Notes: generated by a model not told the origin, from the letters alone. A stretch of 64,000 bases of DNA from Phycisphaerales bacterium (GCA_022446905.1 JAKVBT010000005.1:304805-368804); one strand, 5' to 3'. Counted from the first letter of the stretch, positions 8,156 to 17,410 are shown. Numbers and translations are program-made.

Positions 8156-10057
8156 ATGTGGCGAGTTTCAATGCGATGTGCAGTTGCCCTAGTTAGCGGA
8201 GCCTTGGTATCGGGGGCTTCTGCACAGACCGATCTGATTGCGCACTTCAAGCAAATTGGAGCGCCCCCTGAGGATGTAGAGCGGGGCTGGCTTAGGCCTC
8301 CAAGGCCTGAAGCACATGGCGCAGTAGGCCGATGCCGACAGTTGTCCTTTGTTGGCACCGGTGCTCCATTGGAGGTGTCCTTTTCGGTCCCTCGTTCCGA
8401 GTTGCTGACGATCATTCCGATCGGCGACCCATCTGAGGGATGGTCGGTCGATATTTTCCGCCCAGATGGCGAGCGAATTTCTGATGCGGCCCGCACCGTG
8501 AGAGATGCGCTAGCGCCCTATGGGACTGGGGAAGCCCTGCGATTTGATGTCACGGCACCTGATGCGGGTGTTTGGACGGTGCGTTTGGATGGTGTTGGCC
8601 AGGGCCAAAAAGGACTGTTGATGGTACGTGATGCTCTTCCGGTGGCACTTCGTAGTACTCGCAATACGTGGCGGACAGTGGCTCGTGAGCCCTTTGAACT
8701 TCGAGCGTCGTTTGAATCGACTGATGAGCAGGCGCGTTCGATCAATTTGGTAAGTACATCCGCTCGTTTGCTTGGTGGTGGTGATCTTTCTGTGGCTCGT
8801 GCTGGAGATGAGGTGATTGTGCCTCTGTCGCTTCCAGCAGGTGACCACATCATTTGGATTGATGCCGTTGGCTTGGATATTCATTCTGGCTATTTGTTAG
8901 AGCGTTCCGTGCTGCATCATGTGCATATTGAAGAAGATCCAATTGAGTTCGAGCCGCGGGCTACCACTGCGGTGCTGGATGAACATCGGATTCGGATCAC
9001 GATTCCATGTGCGCATGGCCGCTCTCGTGAAGCAGTTCTCGGTGGAGCGGAGGTATGGACAGCGGGCATAGAAGCTGAATGCATGGCATGGATTGGTGGC
9101 ATGATTCCGCTGGATGATGACGGGGCTCACTTTGTACTGGACACCCGCTGGCTGGCTGGTGTGCCCGACGATTTGGTTGACATTGAACTTCGCAACGTAC
9201 GGGTCGCTGATCGAGACTCATGTGTACTTCTCGGTGAACGGAGTGGGGTTGCCCTTGGTCTGGTGTCGGTTTCGCGCACTCCAATCGATGCATCCGCTGC
9301 ACGTGAGATGCGGATGGGCCGGGGTGATCAGGGGGGGTCGTTGATCAGTGTGCATCCCCGTGCAGTGCCTGGCGGTCACAATCTGATGTTGGTGCATGGA
9401 TACTGCTACAGCGGCAATCCAGATAATGCTTGGGCGAGTTCACAGTTCACTGGGGATGTGGCTCGTTACCTCAACATTGATCAGAATTTCAGCCATGATG
9501 AGTTTGCCTTGGACATCCTTTCCTATGGCAATCAATTCAAGAGCTACAGCATTGCGGGGCACAGCCAGGGTGGTACAGCGGGGCTGCATCTGTACAGCTT
9601 CTACTGGAGCGGTTTGGATTGGGCCACACCATCGCCCGCTGAAGGTGGGCGCTTGGTCCAAGCATTGGGCACGCCGTTTCAGGGGACACCGCTGGCAGGC
9701 AATATTGCCGCACTTGGTGAGATCTTTGGCATTCAGTGCGGGGCAAACTACGACATGACCTATGACGGGGCGGCGTATTGGCTTTCCTTTCTTCCAGGTT
9801 GGTCGCGGGAAGCAACTTGGTCGTGGACAACCTCCTTTTCAGACGACTCATGGTGGTGGGACTACTGTCATATCGCCGCCGACCTCATTCTGAGTGATCC
9901 GGAGGATGGCACGGTGGAGTCGTTTTCCGGTCAGTTGGATGGTGCCAACTACATGGGTATGAAGGAAGGTTGGTGCCACATCTCAAACATGGCTGATCCT
10001 GCTCATGTGCTTGACACGGTGCGAAATGCTGAGATTGATACGGAGGCGGCACGATGA
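8156..10057 (+). CDS. Secreted alpha/beta-hydrolase (lipase-like) with N-terminal beta domains
   Basis: This 633-residue exported protein has a signal peptide ending near SGASAQ. About 370 residues of beta-rich sequence follow, including a segment resembling a pre-peptidase/P-like sandwich (DVTAPDAGVWTVRLDG). The C-terminal alpha/beta-hydrolase domain opens with NLMLVHGYCYSG and carries the nucleophile elbow GHSQGG, with the serine at about residue 470. A later His in WCHISNMADP is a candidate catalytic base. GTG 8135 and ATG 8150 also open this frame, but a GAGGAG at 8143-8148 is best spaced for 8156. The last codons overlap the next secreted protein (ATGA), so the two are likely made together. 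A lipase or esterase role is inferred. Confidence 0.8.
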   Translation: MWRVSMRCAVALVSGALVSGASAQTDLIAHFKQIGAPPEDVERGWLRPPRPEAHGAVGRCRQLSFVGTGAPLEVSFSVPRSELLTIIPIGDPSEGWSVDIFRPDGERISDAARTVRDALAPYGTGEALRFDVTAPDAGVWTVRLDGVGQGQKGLLMVRDALPVALRSTRNTWRTVAREPFELRASFESTDEQARSINLVSTSARLLGGGDLSVARAGDEVIVPLSLPAGDHIIWIDAVGLDIHSGYLLERSVLHHVHIEEDPIEFEPRATTAVLDEHRIRITIPCAHGRSREAVLGGAEVWTAGIEAECMAWIGGMIPLDDDGAHFVLDTRWLAGVPDDLVDIELRNVRVADRDSCVLLGERSGVALGLVSVSRTPIDASAAREMRMGRGDQGGSLISVHPRAVPGGHNLMLVHGYCYSGNPDNAWASSQFTGDVARYLNIDQNFSHDEFALDILSYGNQFKSYSIAGHSQGGTAGLHLYSFYWSGLDWATPSPAEGGRLVQALGTPFQGTPLAGNIAALGEIFGIQCGANYDMTYDGAAYWLSFLPGWSREATWSWTTSFSDDSWWWDYCHIAADLILSDPEDGTVESFSGQLDGANYMGMKEGWCHISNMADPAHVLDTVRNAEIDTEAAR

Positions 10058-10836
10058 CCAAATTCCTGAGCATTTCAGTGGCCCTGAGTATCGCATCCGC
10101 AGCTGCAGGTGCATGGTGTGGATCGGGACCATCCAGCATTCCTGATAATGGGACCTCGGCAGTCTCTTGGGACGTCGTTGTGGATCTTCCCCCAGATCAC
10201 CTTGTTGTCAATTTGTCCGCCCAATTGGACATTGCGCATCCATGGGTGGGCGACCTTGTAGTCGATTTGGTTAGCCCAGAGGGCCTCAGTGTGCGACTCC
10301 TTGATCGCCCCGGGATGCCTGATGGTGGTTGGATTGGTCCTTGGGGCTGTGGCGGTGACGACATGAGTGTGGTCTTCAATGATGGTGGCAGTGAGGATGC
10401 TGAGTCCACCTGTTCGCAGTTTGATGTTCCAGTTCTTTCTGGTGTGAAGAGGCCACTTGAGCCACTCTCCGCCTTTGAGTTGTCGCTTGCATCAGGTCTC
10501 TGGCGGCTTGAGGTTCGTGATGCGTCGCCTATTGACTCCGGCAGTCTGGAATCAATCTGTTTGGCATTGACGACTAGCCCAGACTGCAATGGCAATGGTC
10601 AGCCCGATGTTGAGGACATCGCTGGAGGAGTCAGCCAGGATAATGACGGCGACGGTATTCCAGATGAGTGCCAGTGTCCGGCAGATCTCACCGGTGATGC
10701 CGTTGTAGATGTGAATGATCTACTCTTGCTGATCGGCCAGTTTGGAGGATCGGGCAGTGGCGATCTCAATGGCAGCGGTGTGGTTGACGCTGACGACCTT
10801 TTGATGGTTTTGGCCGCTTGGGGATCCTGCGGTTGA
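10054..10836 (+). CDS. Secreted P-domain-like protein with dockerin-type C-terminal repeat
   Basis: This 260-residue exported protein has a signal peptide (SISVALSIASAAAGA). A beta-sandwich resembling the proprotein convertase P-domain follows (residues about 28-175: VVDLPPDHLVVNLSAQLDI, HPWVGDLVVDLVSPEG, GLWRLEVRDAS). The end carries calcium-loop repeats: DCNGNGQPDVEDI, then DLTGDAVVDVNDLLLLIGQFG and DLNGSGVVDADDLLMVLAAWG, ending SCG. The paired D-x-N/T-G-D/S-x-x-D-x-x-D-L loops are dockerin-like. This tail is typical of Phycisphaerae secretomes and may act in surface sorting. It overlaps the lipase-like gene by 4 bases. No cohesin is seen in the window. Confidence 0.8.
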   Translation: MTKFLSISVALSIASAAAGAWCGSGPSSIPDNGTSAVSWDVVVDLPPDHLVVNLSAQLDIAHPWVGDLVVDLVSPEGLSVRLLDRPGMPDGGWIGPWGCGGDDMSVVFNDGGSEDAESTCSQFDVPVLSGVKRPLEPLSAFELSLASGLWRLEVRDASPIDSGSLESICLALTTSPDCNGNGQPDVEDIAGGVSQDNDGDGIPDECQCPADLTGDAVVDVNDLLLLIGQFGGSGSGDLNGSGVVDADDLLMVLAAWGSCG

Positions 10837-11390
10837 ACATTGAATCTGCTCGCAGTCTTATGCACGAGTGGGTGCAATCAGAATCCCTTCGCCATCATAT
10901 GGAAGGGGTCGCGGCATGTATGAAGTACTGCGCGGCCACGGTGGCCCCAGAGCAGGTTGGGCGTTGGGAAGTATGTGGCCTGCTGCATGATTTTGATTAT
11001 GAACGACATCCCACACAGCAGGAGCATCCATTTGTTGGTGTGGCCTATCTGCGTGAGTACACGGATGTTGACGAAGAAATCATCGAGGCTATTTTGGGCC
11101 ATGCCACCTACAGCGGAGTGCCACGTACGACAGACATGGCGCGGCATCTCTTTGCTATGGATGAATTGTCTGGATTCATTGTGGCTTGCTGCAAGGTGCG
11201 CCCGAATGGGATTGATGGCCTGACGCCCAAGTCGGTTCGCAAGAAGTTAAAGACAGCCAACTTTGCAGCAGCAGTCAATCGTGAAGATATTGCGATTGGG
11301 GCTGAGGAGCTAGGTCTCGAACCAAGTGCGCACATCCAATGTTGCATTGATGCGTTGTCGACTTGGTATCCCAATTCAATGCAAGGCTGA
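10833..11390 (+). CDS. HD-domain phosphohydrolase
   Basis: This 185-residue cytosolic protein has the HD metal-binding pattern: H22, then H52-D53 in LLHDFDYERH, and a later D110 in FAMDEL, with H90 in LGHATYSG as a further ligand. The layout fits small HD hydrolases that cleave phosphate from nucleotides or related compounds. The start is uncertain. I chose TTG 10833, whose TTGA overlaps the preceding stop; TTG 10818 and ATG 10860 are alternatives. The substrate is unknown. The coupling with two secreted-protein genes may only reflect packing. Confidence 0.8.
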   Translation: MNIESARSLMHEWVQSESLRHHMEGVAACMKYCAATVAPEQVGRWEVCGLLHDFDYERHPTQQEHPFVGVAYLREYTDVDEEIIEAILGHATYSGVPRTTDMARHLFAMDELSGFIVACCKVRPNGIDGLTPKSVRKKLKTANFAAAVNREDIAIGAEELGLEPSAHIQCCIDALSTWYPNSMQG

Positions 11391-11414
11391 TCTCAGCCAA
11401 GATTGATTCCCCAT

Positions 11415-12098
11415 TTACGAGCGTTCGATGAGGATGGGGAAAGCGTGGCTATCGCTGTCGGCGTTCATGGCAGCATAGTGATCACGGTCAAAGCGGAAAC
11501 CATGTCGCTTGGGGTCCAGTCCATTGAACCAGAATTCGTACAGACGATCTGTGGCCGTTGTCAGTTGGGGCGTTTTATGTGAGGAGAAGAAATCGCTATA
11601 GAAGCACTTGGTGATGTGCAGGGTTAGGCCACTGCCATCCTGTGCAAGTTCACTTTCGCAACTGGCACCGGATTGCTCTAGGAGCGCTGTCAATATGACG
11701 ATGGCTTGGTCGGGTTTGAATCGACATGAGCGAAGCAGTAGTGCCAGCCCCATCCGTGATACGCGTGTGTCAAAACCATGCATGGATGCATCGCCGAGGA
11801 ACTCGACAGCCGCTTGGTCGCAGTCCAGCCGAGGTCGAAGCACCTGCCAGGCAGCCAGCATCCAAGCGCCCCACTCAAGATGTCCCCGGGATGGCGGATC
11901 AATCGTTCGCAGGGCATCAGAAACCATCAACTCGCCTGCTTTCCAATCAATGGCTCGAGTCTCTTCACGCACCTGAGTTGCTGTCATGCTCAGAGAAGGC
12001 CCGGCGAGGCCGTGTCGCAGCCCGCGGCGGAGGCCTTTGGCGCCGAAATGCCTGAATATCATCTTTCGAATCGGACCCTTGATCGCCTCTTCTTTCAT
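11415..12098 (-). CDS. Conserved hypothetical protein, possibly ATC-hydrolase-like
   Basis: This 227-residue protein lies convergent to the HD gene and has no signal or membrane segment. The C-terminal half (TLHITKCFYSDFF, LYEFWFNGLDPKRHGFRFDRDHYAAMNADSDSHAFPI) loosely resembles L-2-amino-thiazoline-4-carboxylate hydrolase family proteins, which have a similar Cys-Tyr-x-x-Phe followed by a late Asp and Phe strand. The match is by eye and weak, so I would keep it hypothetical. The N-terminus is basic (GPIRKMIFRHFGAKGLRRGLRHG). It diverges from the GH123-like gene with only about 47 bases between starts. Confidence 0.6.
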   Translation of the reverse strand: MKEEAIKGPIRKMIFRHFGAKGLRRGLRHGLAGPSLSMTATQVREETRAIDWKAGELMVSDALRTIDPPSRGHLEWGAWMLAAWQVLRPRLDCDQAAVEFLGDASMHGFDTRVSRMGLALLLRSCRFKPDQAIVILTALLEQSGASCESELAQDGSGLTLHITKCFYSDFFSSHKTPQLTTATDRLYEFWFNGLDPKRHGFRFDRDHYAAMNADSDSHAFPILIERS

Positions 12099-12145
12099 GG
12101 CGCTACTTTAGCAGGCGAGCACCATGCTGATGTTGGGCAGCCTTG

Positions 12146-13792
12146 ATGTGCATTGGCGGCAGATGTTCTATCGTGTCGCTTATGTGGAACATCTTGCTAT
12201 GTCTTGTGACGGCCTCTACACAGGTCACGCTGGTTGATGAGTTAGAGCCGATCTACCCAGATCATCCTCCGGTTCAATTGGAGCAGTTGCTGTTAGATGT
12301 CCCCAAAGGAGGCGTTGCCGCAGTTCACCTGGTGATCGATGATTGTGTTCAAGGTGTGCCTGTCGAGATCGTGTGTACGGGACCGGGTTTGCCAAGCCCC
12401 TTGCGCTATACCTTGCTTGATGTTCCTGTTGAGGAGAACACCGGTCCCGAAAGCCGGACGGAGCGGTGGGACAAGGCTGAAAACCCACATGTCATTCGCG
12501 ACGCGCCATTTCGTGTCTATGAGGTGCTTCGGCCAATCAATGAGACCTTGGTGCCGGATCAGCCGCGGGTCGTCTATCGATTGGAATGGCGTATTCCGAC
12601 CGAGGCAACTGCGGGAACGTATCCGGTCGAGATCGATTGGTCACAGGGGGAGCGACGCGGGGAGCATCATCTTGAACTTGCAATCCATAACGTGCAGCTG
12701 CCTGCGCCAGGATCCGAGACACTTGGGTATACCAACTGGTTTAGCCCCAATCTGATTGCCAAGTGGCATGATTTGCCGCTATGGAGCGATGCACACTTTG
12801 AGATGATGCGCCGATACGCGAAGTTGATGGTGCATGGTCGACAGAACATGTTCTGGATTCGCTGGCCAGATTTTTTTCAAAAGCAGGATGGGGCATGGGT
12901 GCTCGACGCGCAGCGACTGCGCCGATACGTGAATGTGTTCAGTGACGCAGGCTTGTATTGGTTGGAGGGCGCCCCATTTGCGGGTCGGCCCGGCGGTGAT
13001 TGGTCAAGCAGCCAACTTGAACTCAAAATAGGCAAGCAATTGATGACTTCGCCGGAAGGTCAACTGGCTTTTGCAGACCAGGCTCGCCAAATGCGCGCCG
13101 TGATTGATGCCGAGGATTGGGGGGGGCGTTGGGTGCAGCACATTGCCGATGAGCCCACCGATACCAATGCCAGTGATTACACCGTTGCATCTGAGATGGT
13201 GCGTATGCACCTCGGTGATCTGCCCACTTTTGAGGCCACTATGACGCGGTCTCTGGTTGGCGCAGTCGATATGTGGTGTCCTCAGGTCCAAGAGTGGCAG
13301 GCCAATCGGGATTTCTTTGACGAAAGACAGCGTGATGGCGATCGGGTATGGGTGTACACCTGTCTGCGCCCGGGGGGGCCATGGCTGAATCGGTTACTTG
13401 ATCAGGAGCGACTTCGGCAGGTCTATTTCGGCTGGGGTGCCGCCAAGGAGGGTTGGGATGGCTACCTGCACTGGGGCTTCAATCATTGGAAGGCAGACCC
13501 ATTCACGCAAAGTGTTGTGGATCACCCGGCGATGCCCAAGACCGACAATCGGCTACCTGCTGGCGATACGCATGTTGTCTACCCCGGATTGGAGGAGCCC
13601 TGGTCGGGTCTTCGATTCGAAGCGCATCGCATTGGTCTAGAAGATCATGCGTTATTGCAGATGCTGAGGGCTGAACAGTCTGAGGCCATCATCGACACGG
13701 TGTACCGCGCCGCTGACGACTGGGATGGGTCTGTGTCGAAGTACCGTGCAGCACGACGTCAGCTACTTCAGGCGGCCAGTGAACAGCCCTAG
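12146..13792 (+). CDS. GH123/DUF4091-like glycoside hydrolase, probably secreted
   Basis: This protein of about 548 residues has a hydrophobic N-terminus (LMWNILLCLVTAS), a beta-sandwich (about 30-185) and a TIM-barrel-like C-terminal domain with TNWFSPNLIAKWHDLPLWS. The paired acidic residues sit in HIADEPTD (D335-E336). In GH123 beta-N-acetylgalactosaminidases and DUF4091 proteins this Asp-Glu pair provides substrate-assisted catalysis. Other family-like segments are VDMWCPQ, VWVYTCLRPGGPWLN and GWDGYLHWGFNHW. The start could be ATG 12146 or ATG 12182, the latter giving a very short signal peptide. The substrate is not known, but N-acetylhexosamine polymers are plausible. Confidence 0.78.
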   Translation: MCIGGRCSIVSLMWNILLCLVTASTQVTLVDELEPIYPDHPPVQLEQLLLDVPKGGVAAVHLVIDDCVQGVPVEIVCTGPGLPSPLRYTLLDVPVEENTGPESRTERWDKAENPHVIRDAPFRVYEVLRPINETLVPDQPRVVYRLEWRIPTEATAGTYPVEIDWSQGERRGEHHLELAIHNVQLPAPGSETLGYTNWFSPNLIAKWHDLPLWSDAHFEMMRRYAKLMVHGRQNMFWIRWPDFFQKQDGAWVLDAQRLRRYVNVFSDAGLYWLEGAPFAGRPGGDWSSSQLELKIGKQLMTSPEGQLAFADQARQMRAVIDAEDWGGRWVQHIADEPTDTNASDYTVASEMVRMHLGDLPTFEATMTRSLVGAVDMWCPQVQEWQANRDFFDERQRDGDRVWVYTCLRPGGPWLNRLLDQERLRQVYFGWGAAKEGWDGYLHWGFNHWKADPFTQSVVDHPAMPKTDNRLPAGDTHVVYPGLEEPWSGLRFEAHRIGLEDHALLQMLRAEQSEAIIDTVYRAADDWDGSVSKYRAARRQLLQAASEQP

Positions 13793-13819
13793 TTCAAGTT
13801 GCACCTGCCGTCGAGTATT

Positions 13820-14992
13820 ATGACGCTGATGATTGGACTAACAGCCACGGTGGTAAATACCAATAAAACAGATCTTGTGGGGGCAGAGGTTCTGCCATCA
13901 GATGTCACCTCCGCCTTGATTTGGCTTGGCATATTGCTTGCGGCAGCGATCCTGCTCCACCTTGTAGTAGGGGCTTTGCTCTCACGTGCCTCAAAAATGA
14001 CAATAGGCCGGATGAAGTGGGGCGGCATTGTTGCAGGCGCACTGCAACTGCCTGTTGGACTGGCGATCTGGTTGCTAGCCGCGACTTGGATTATTGAGCA
14101 TGGCGCTGGTGTTTGGGTGCAGTTGGCTGGCAAGAATGATGCGGTCGCATTGGACGCAGCACATCTGGTCAATATCATTCTTCCACAGCTTCGCATCATC
14201 ATTGTGGTTTTCTGCGGCACCCTCTTTGTCGTGCGGGCAGTACGCAGAACTCAACAGTTGATTGAGCATCAGGCGGCTGTCTCGGAATCTGAGATGGACC
14301 TGACGGCGCTGCAGGCCTTATTTGGTATTGGTGTGGTGGTCGTTTGGTTCGTGGGGGGCATTGTTGGCATGCAGGCGCTCGGCATGAACATGAGTGCCAT
14401 CCTGACAATTGGTGGGATCGGTTCTGCTGCCTTTGCCTTTGCATCAAAGGACGTCATCGCCAATTTCTTTGGCGGCATCATGGTGTTGTTCAATCGTCCA
14501 TTTCGGGTTGGTGACTGGGTGCTTGTCAAGGGTGTTGAGGGTGGCGTGGAGCGTATCGGTCTTTATGCGACGCACATACGAACCGGCGACAAGCGACTGG
14601 TTTACATTCCTAATTCCACATTTGTCAGCAGTGTGATTGAAAACTTCTCAGAGAGAGCTAATCGACGCCTCTCAGAGACGATTGGTGTTCGTTACGACGA
14701 TTTCGAAGTAGTGAATGTCATTATTGATGACATTCACAAGGCGCTGCAATCGCACGATGCGATTGATGATGATCAAGCAATTCGCGTGAGTTTTGGTGGC
14801 TATGGCGACTCATCCATTGACATCACTATTCTGGCGTATTCCAAGACGGCAGCACTCGATGACTTCCTTGACTTGCGCCGCCAGTTCATGCTTGAGGTTG
14901 GTCGTATTGTCCATGGGCATGGTGCGGATTTCGCTTTCCCGACCATGACGCTTGACATCCCACCAAAGCAGGAAGTCAGTGCTGGACATTGA
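13820..14992 (+). CDS. MscS family small-conductance mechanosensitive channel
   Basis: This 390-residue inner-membrane protein has four N-terminal hydrophobic helices. The MscS pore and beta domain follow: GIGSAAFAFASKDVIANFFG (the glycine/alanine-packed pore helix), NRPFRVGDWVLVKGVEGGVE, and the RLVYIPNSTFVSSVIENFS strand. It opens under membrane tension to release solutes after osmotic downshock. TTG 13799 lies in frame, but ATG 13820 gives a sounder N-terminus. The gene is convergent with the glycine-zipper lipoprotein, with a hairpin between them. Confidence 0.9.
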   Translation: MTLMIGLTATVVNTNKTDLVGAEVLPSDVTSALIWLGILLAAAILLHLVVGALLSRASKMTIGRMKWGGIVAGALQLPVGLAIWLLAATWIIEHGAGVWVQLAGKNDAVALDAAHLVNIILPQLRIIIVVFCGTLFVVRAVRRTQQLIEHQAAVSESEMDLTALQALFGIGVVVVWFVGGIVGMQALGMNMSAILTIGGIGSAAFAFASKDVIANFFGGIMVLFNRPFRVGDWVLVKGVEGGVERIGLYATHIRTGDKRLVYIPNSTFVSSVIENFSERANRRLSETIGVRYDDFEVVNVIIDDIHKALQSHDAIDDDQAIRVSFGGYGDSSIDITILAYSKTAALDDFLDLRRQFMLEVGRIVHGHGADFAFPTMTLDIPPKQEVSAGH

Positions 14993-15005
14993 ACGGTTAT
15001 CAGAA

Positions 15006-15034
15006 AGGCCCAGCGCCGCAAAGGCGATGGGCCT
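15006..15034. terminator. Bidirectional hairpin between convergent genes
   Basis: AGGCCCA (15006-15012) pairs with TGGGCCT (15028-15034), and inner CGCC/GGCG extends the stem. It lies between the stops of the MscS and glycine-zipper genes. There is no clear T tract on either side, so the termination role is inferred from position. Confidence 0.5.
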
Positions 15035-15066
15035 GACTGAGAGAACTGTGAAGAGCTGATCAGGAT

Positions 15067-15288
15067 CTACTCCTTTTCAGCTTCCTCTTTGTCTTGTTCA
15101 CTGCCAATGAGTGCGCCCGTGCCCGCGCCAATAGCGCCGCCAACACCAGCACCAACAGGTCCGGCAATCAGTGCGCCACTGGCTGCGCCAGCGCCGCCGC
15201 CGATAAGGGCATTTGTACCTGTATGGGAATCACAACTCGTCAGTCCAGCAACTGCCAGGGTGACACAAGAGATCGCAAAAATTCGCAT
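15067..15288 (-). CDS. Small glycine-zipper lipoprotein
   Basis: This 73-residue protein begins with a lipoprotein signal peptide ending in LTSC (Cys19). It then has a glycine/alanine zipper (NALIGGGAGAASGALIAGPVG and onward, about 26-62) of the Gly-x-x-x-Gly kind, and a short acidic tail (EQDKEEAEKE). Such small lipoproteins resemble the osmotically inducible OsmB/Rick_17kDa group and probably sit in the outer membrane or span it. An AAGGAG sits upstream of ATG 15288, which fixes the start; the frame extends further upstream but lacks such a site. It is downstream of MsrBA on the same strand. Confidence 0.82.
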   Translation of the reverse strand: MRIFAISCVTLAVAGLTSCDSHTGTNALIGGGAGAASGALIAGPVGAGVGGAIGAGTGALIGSEQDKEEAEKE

Positions 15289-15359
15289 GGGGTAGTCTCC
15301 TTCTCGATCATGGTGGTCAGGCCCAAGGCTGCTGTCAACCCGAGCTTTGATGGTTTCAT

Positions 15360-16424
15360 TCAATGGGAAGGCACAAAAGACGTCGCGTCAGCCCAAGGAT
15401 CTACCACATGGCATACACGGCCGGTGCGGGCGATGTAATCCTGGTGATAGGTCTCGGCAGGGTAGAAGATGGCAGCAGGCCCCACTTCCGTGACGATCGG
15501 GTGCTTGTATCGTGATTGGGCGGCTTTGATGGCCTCTGCAGCATCGTTGGCCTGAGCATTGCTGGTTGTCCAGATCCCAGAGCGATACTGGGTGCCGTGA
15601 TCTGGGCCTTGCCGGTTCAATTGGGTGGGGTCATGCATCCGAAGAAAAGCATCTGCCAGAGTGCGATATGAGATGACGGTGGGGTCAAAGATGACTTTGA
15701 CCGTTTCGGCATGTCCTGTCGTACCAGTGCAGACCGATTGATAGTCAGTCCGACTGGCATCGCCTTGCATGTAGCCGCTCTGAGCATCAATGACGCCCGG
15801 CCCCTTCTGCAGATAATGCTCAATGCCCCAGAAGCAGCCGCCTGCAAAGTAGGCAGTCTCGGTGCCGCCAGCATCACCAATGAGATCTGGCAGGTCGGTG
15901 CCCTTGGAGTGAAACGTCAGTGATGCGGAATTCAGGCAGTGCCGCTCACCCGTTGGCGGAGGTCCGTCAGGGAACACATGGCCGAGATGAGCCTGGCATC
16001 TTGCGCACTCGATTTCGGTCCGCACCATGCCGTGGCTGGCGTCTTCGTGGCGGGTGACATGGGCGGGGTCAAACTCAGCAAAAAAACTTGGCCAGCCCGT
16101 GCCTGAGGTGAACTTGTGCTCACTGGAAAAAAGGGGAAGTCCACAGACGACGCAGCAGTAGGTGCCATCTTCCTTATTGTCGAGCAGGAGCCCACACCCT
16201 GGGGGTTCTGTGCCCTCGCGTTGGGTAATTTCAAATACCTCTGGTGATAGTCGGCTGACAAGTTTCGCTCGCACCCCATCATCCAGAGGCGAGAGATCAT
16301 GGCCGGAACTGGACCGATTGAGCTCCATGGTGCTGGCCTCCTTGGTGGGGGTATTGGGTTCCGGCGTGGGGACGCAGCCGGAGAGGAGCAGAGCGAGTGT
16401 CAGGATCAGCACAAATGTGGACAT
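15360..16424 (-). CDS. MsrB-MsrA fusion methionine sulfoxide reductase, predicted lipoprotein
   Basis: This 354-residue protein repairs oxidised methionines of both stereoisomers. It begins with a lipobox (LLLSGC, Cys17), so it should be anchored outside the cytoplasm. The MsrB domain comes first: zinc cysteines C81, C84, C130 and C133, and the catalytic C153 in RHCLNSASL. MsrA follows, with the nucleophile C187 in GGCFWG. A late Cys in RTGRVCHVV may be a resolving residue. The B-before-A order is the reverse of the PilB type. Longer in-frame starts exist up to 16592, but ATG 16424 is the one that yields a lipoprotein signal. It diverges from queD with 49 bases between starts. Confidence 0.9.
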   Translation of the reverse strand: MSTFVLILTLALLLSGCVPTPEPNTPTKEASTMELNRSSSGHDLSPLDDGVRAKLVSRLSPEVFEITQREGTEPPGCGLLLDNKEDGTYCCVVCGLPLFSSEHKFTSGTGWPSFFAEFDPAHVTRHEDASHGMVRTEIECARCQAHLGHVFPDGPPPTGERHCLNSASLTFHSKGTDLPDLIGDAGGTETAYFAGGCFWGIEHYLQKGPGVIDAQSGYMQGDASRTDYQSVCTGTTGHAETVKVIFDPTVISYRTLADAFLRMHDPTQLNRQGPDHGTQYRSGIWTTSNAQANDAAEAIKAAQSRYKHPIVTEVGPAAIFYPAETYHQDYIARTGRVCHVVDPWADATSFVPSH

Positions 16425-16473
16425 GCCATCACATACTAGGGCCATCGGCCCGGAGTTCGGTACCTTGTCCACC

Positions 16474-16836
16474 ATGCACATGGAACTGGAGAAGACATTT
16501 CGCTTTGAAGCGGCCCACTGGCTGCCAACTTTTCCAGAAGGCCACAAATGTCGACGAATGCACGGGCACTCCTTTGCAGTTGATATCTGCATTGCGGGGA
16601 CTGTTGATCCTGCCCTTGGATATCTGATGGACTATGGCCAAATCAGTCAGGCCTGGGCACCACTAGATGAGGCGTTGGACCATCGTCTGCTCAATGAGAT
16701 CGAAGGATTGGAAAATCCCACCAGTGAGATGCTCGCGGCTTGGATCTGGGGCCGTCTCAAGCCACAACTACCGAATCTGCACCGTGTGGTCGTCCACGAA
16801 ACTTGCACCAGCACCTGTACATATCAGGGTGATTGA
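16474..16836 (+). CDS. queD: 6-pyruvoyl-tetrahydropterin synthase / 6-carboxytetrahydropterin synthase family protein
   Basis: This 120-residue protein matches the PTPS/QueD fold. The zinc histidines are H15 (FEAAHWL), H30 and H32 (MHGHSF), with C26 as the likely catalytic cysteine, and the [10 protein letters not shown] end carries the conserved Glu. QueD makes 6-carboxy-tetrahydropterin for queuosine, which fits the tgt gene at 38828 in the same window. The frame is open far upstream (to 16162) inside the antisense of msrBA. Homology begins only at about ATG 16474 (or 16480), so the longer form is rejected. A PTPS III variant cannot be excluded. Confidence 0.82.
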   Translation: MHMELEKTFRFEAAHWLPTFPEGHKCRRMHGHSFAVDICIAGTVDPALGYLMDYGQISQAWAPLDEALDHRLLNEIEGLENPTSEMLAAWIWGRLKPQLPNLHRVVVHETCTSTCTYQGD

Positions 16837-17086
16837 CCCGGGGGCCGGATCGTTCTGCATCACAGCACGCAGCCCAGAGCAGCTCCAATTGGACTAAGGA
16901 TCGCTCTGAGATGCTGTAACTGCTCCGGGGAAACTCTCCAGACCGTACAGACCGAGATCTGAGACCTTCGTGGAAGCGATTGTGGGGGACTGTGGGTGGT
17001 CAGGGCCGTGGTTGGTGACATGATGAGGGGTGAAATCGCTGATCAGGTGGTCTCACCATCAAGAGAGAGAAACGGAGTTTGGAGTC
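16837..17086. other. 250-base intergenic leader of the small coiled-coil gene
   Basis: No open frame of interest was found. There is a small stem GGTG/CACC at 17046-17057 shortly before the next start, and a run of AGACC repeats near 16937-16965. It probably holds the promoter of the gene at 17087. I see no tRNA or known riboswitch pattern. Confidence 0.4.
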
Positions 17087-17410
17087 ATGGATGAGCGTGC
17101 ATTTCAGGATGAATTTTCATCGCTTTTAGAGCGGATTAGTGGACTGCCTGCTCGGCAGCGTGCATTGCTGGTCAGGCTGACCGATGAGCATGCTGGTCAT
17201 CAGCAGGATCTTCAGAAGGCTCTGGCGGGCCTTGAAGGCTCACTGGACTATCTCAGACTGTGTATGAACTACTTGGTCTTTGATTTAGAGGCTACACGGC
17301 GGGAGAACAGATGCTTGCGTCGATTGCTGGCAGAAGCGGAAGACCGACCGCCAGTCTCGGATGAAGCTGAAGAGGATCGCGAATCCTTCTGGGACGATTC
17401 GAACGATTGA
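17087..17410 (+). CDS. Conserved small coiled-coil protein of planctomycete type
   Basis: This 107-residue acidic protein is predicted to be largely helical. It opens with DERAFQDEFSSLLERISGLP, and the central part SLDYLRLCMNYLVFDLEATR is followed by RENRCLRRLLAEAED and a very acidic tail. I recall planctomycete and Verrucomicrobia hypothetical proteins with the same SLDYLRLxxxYLxFDLEATRREN pattern, sometimes called regulators, but cannot verify that here. The start ATG 17087 follows TTGGAGTC; the frame is open to 17030 with no better start. It is a single-gene unit followed by a strong terminator, which suggests separate regulation. Confidence 0.65.
   Translation: MDERAFQDEFSSLLERISGLPARQRALLVRLTDEHAGHQQDLQKALAGLEGSLDYLRLCMNYLVFDLEATRRENRCLRRLLAEAEDRPPVSDEAEEDRESFWDDSND

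Noticed and set aside
16162..16473. N-terminal extension of the QueD frame
   Set aside because: It is antisense to the msrBA gene, and QueD homology begins at 16474.
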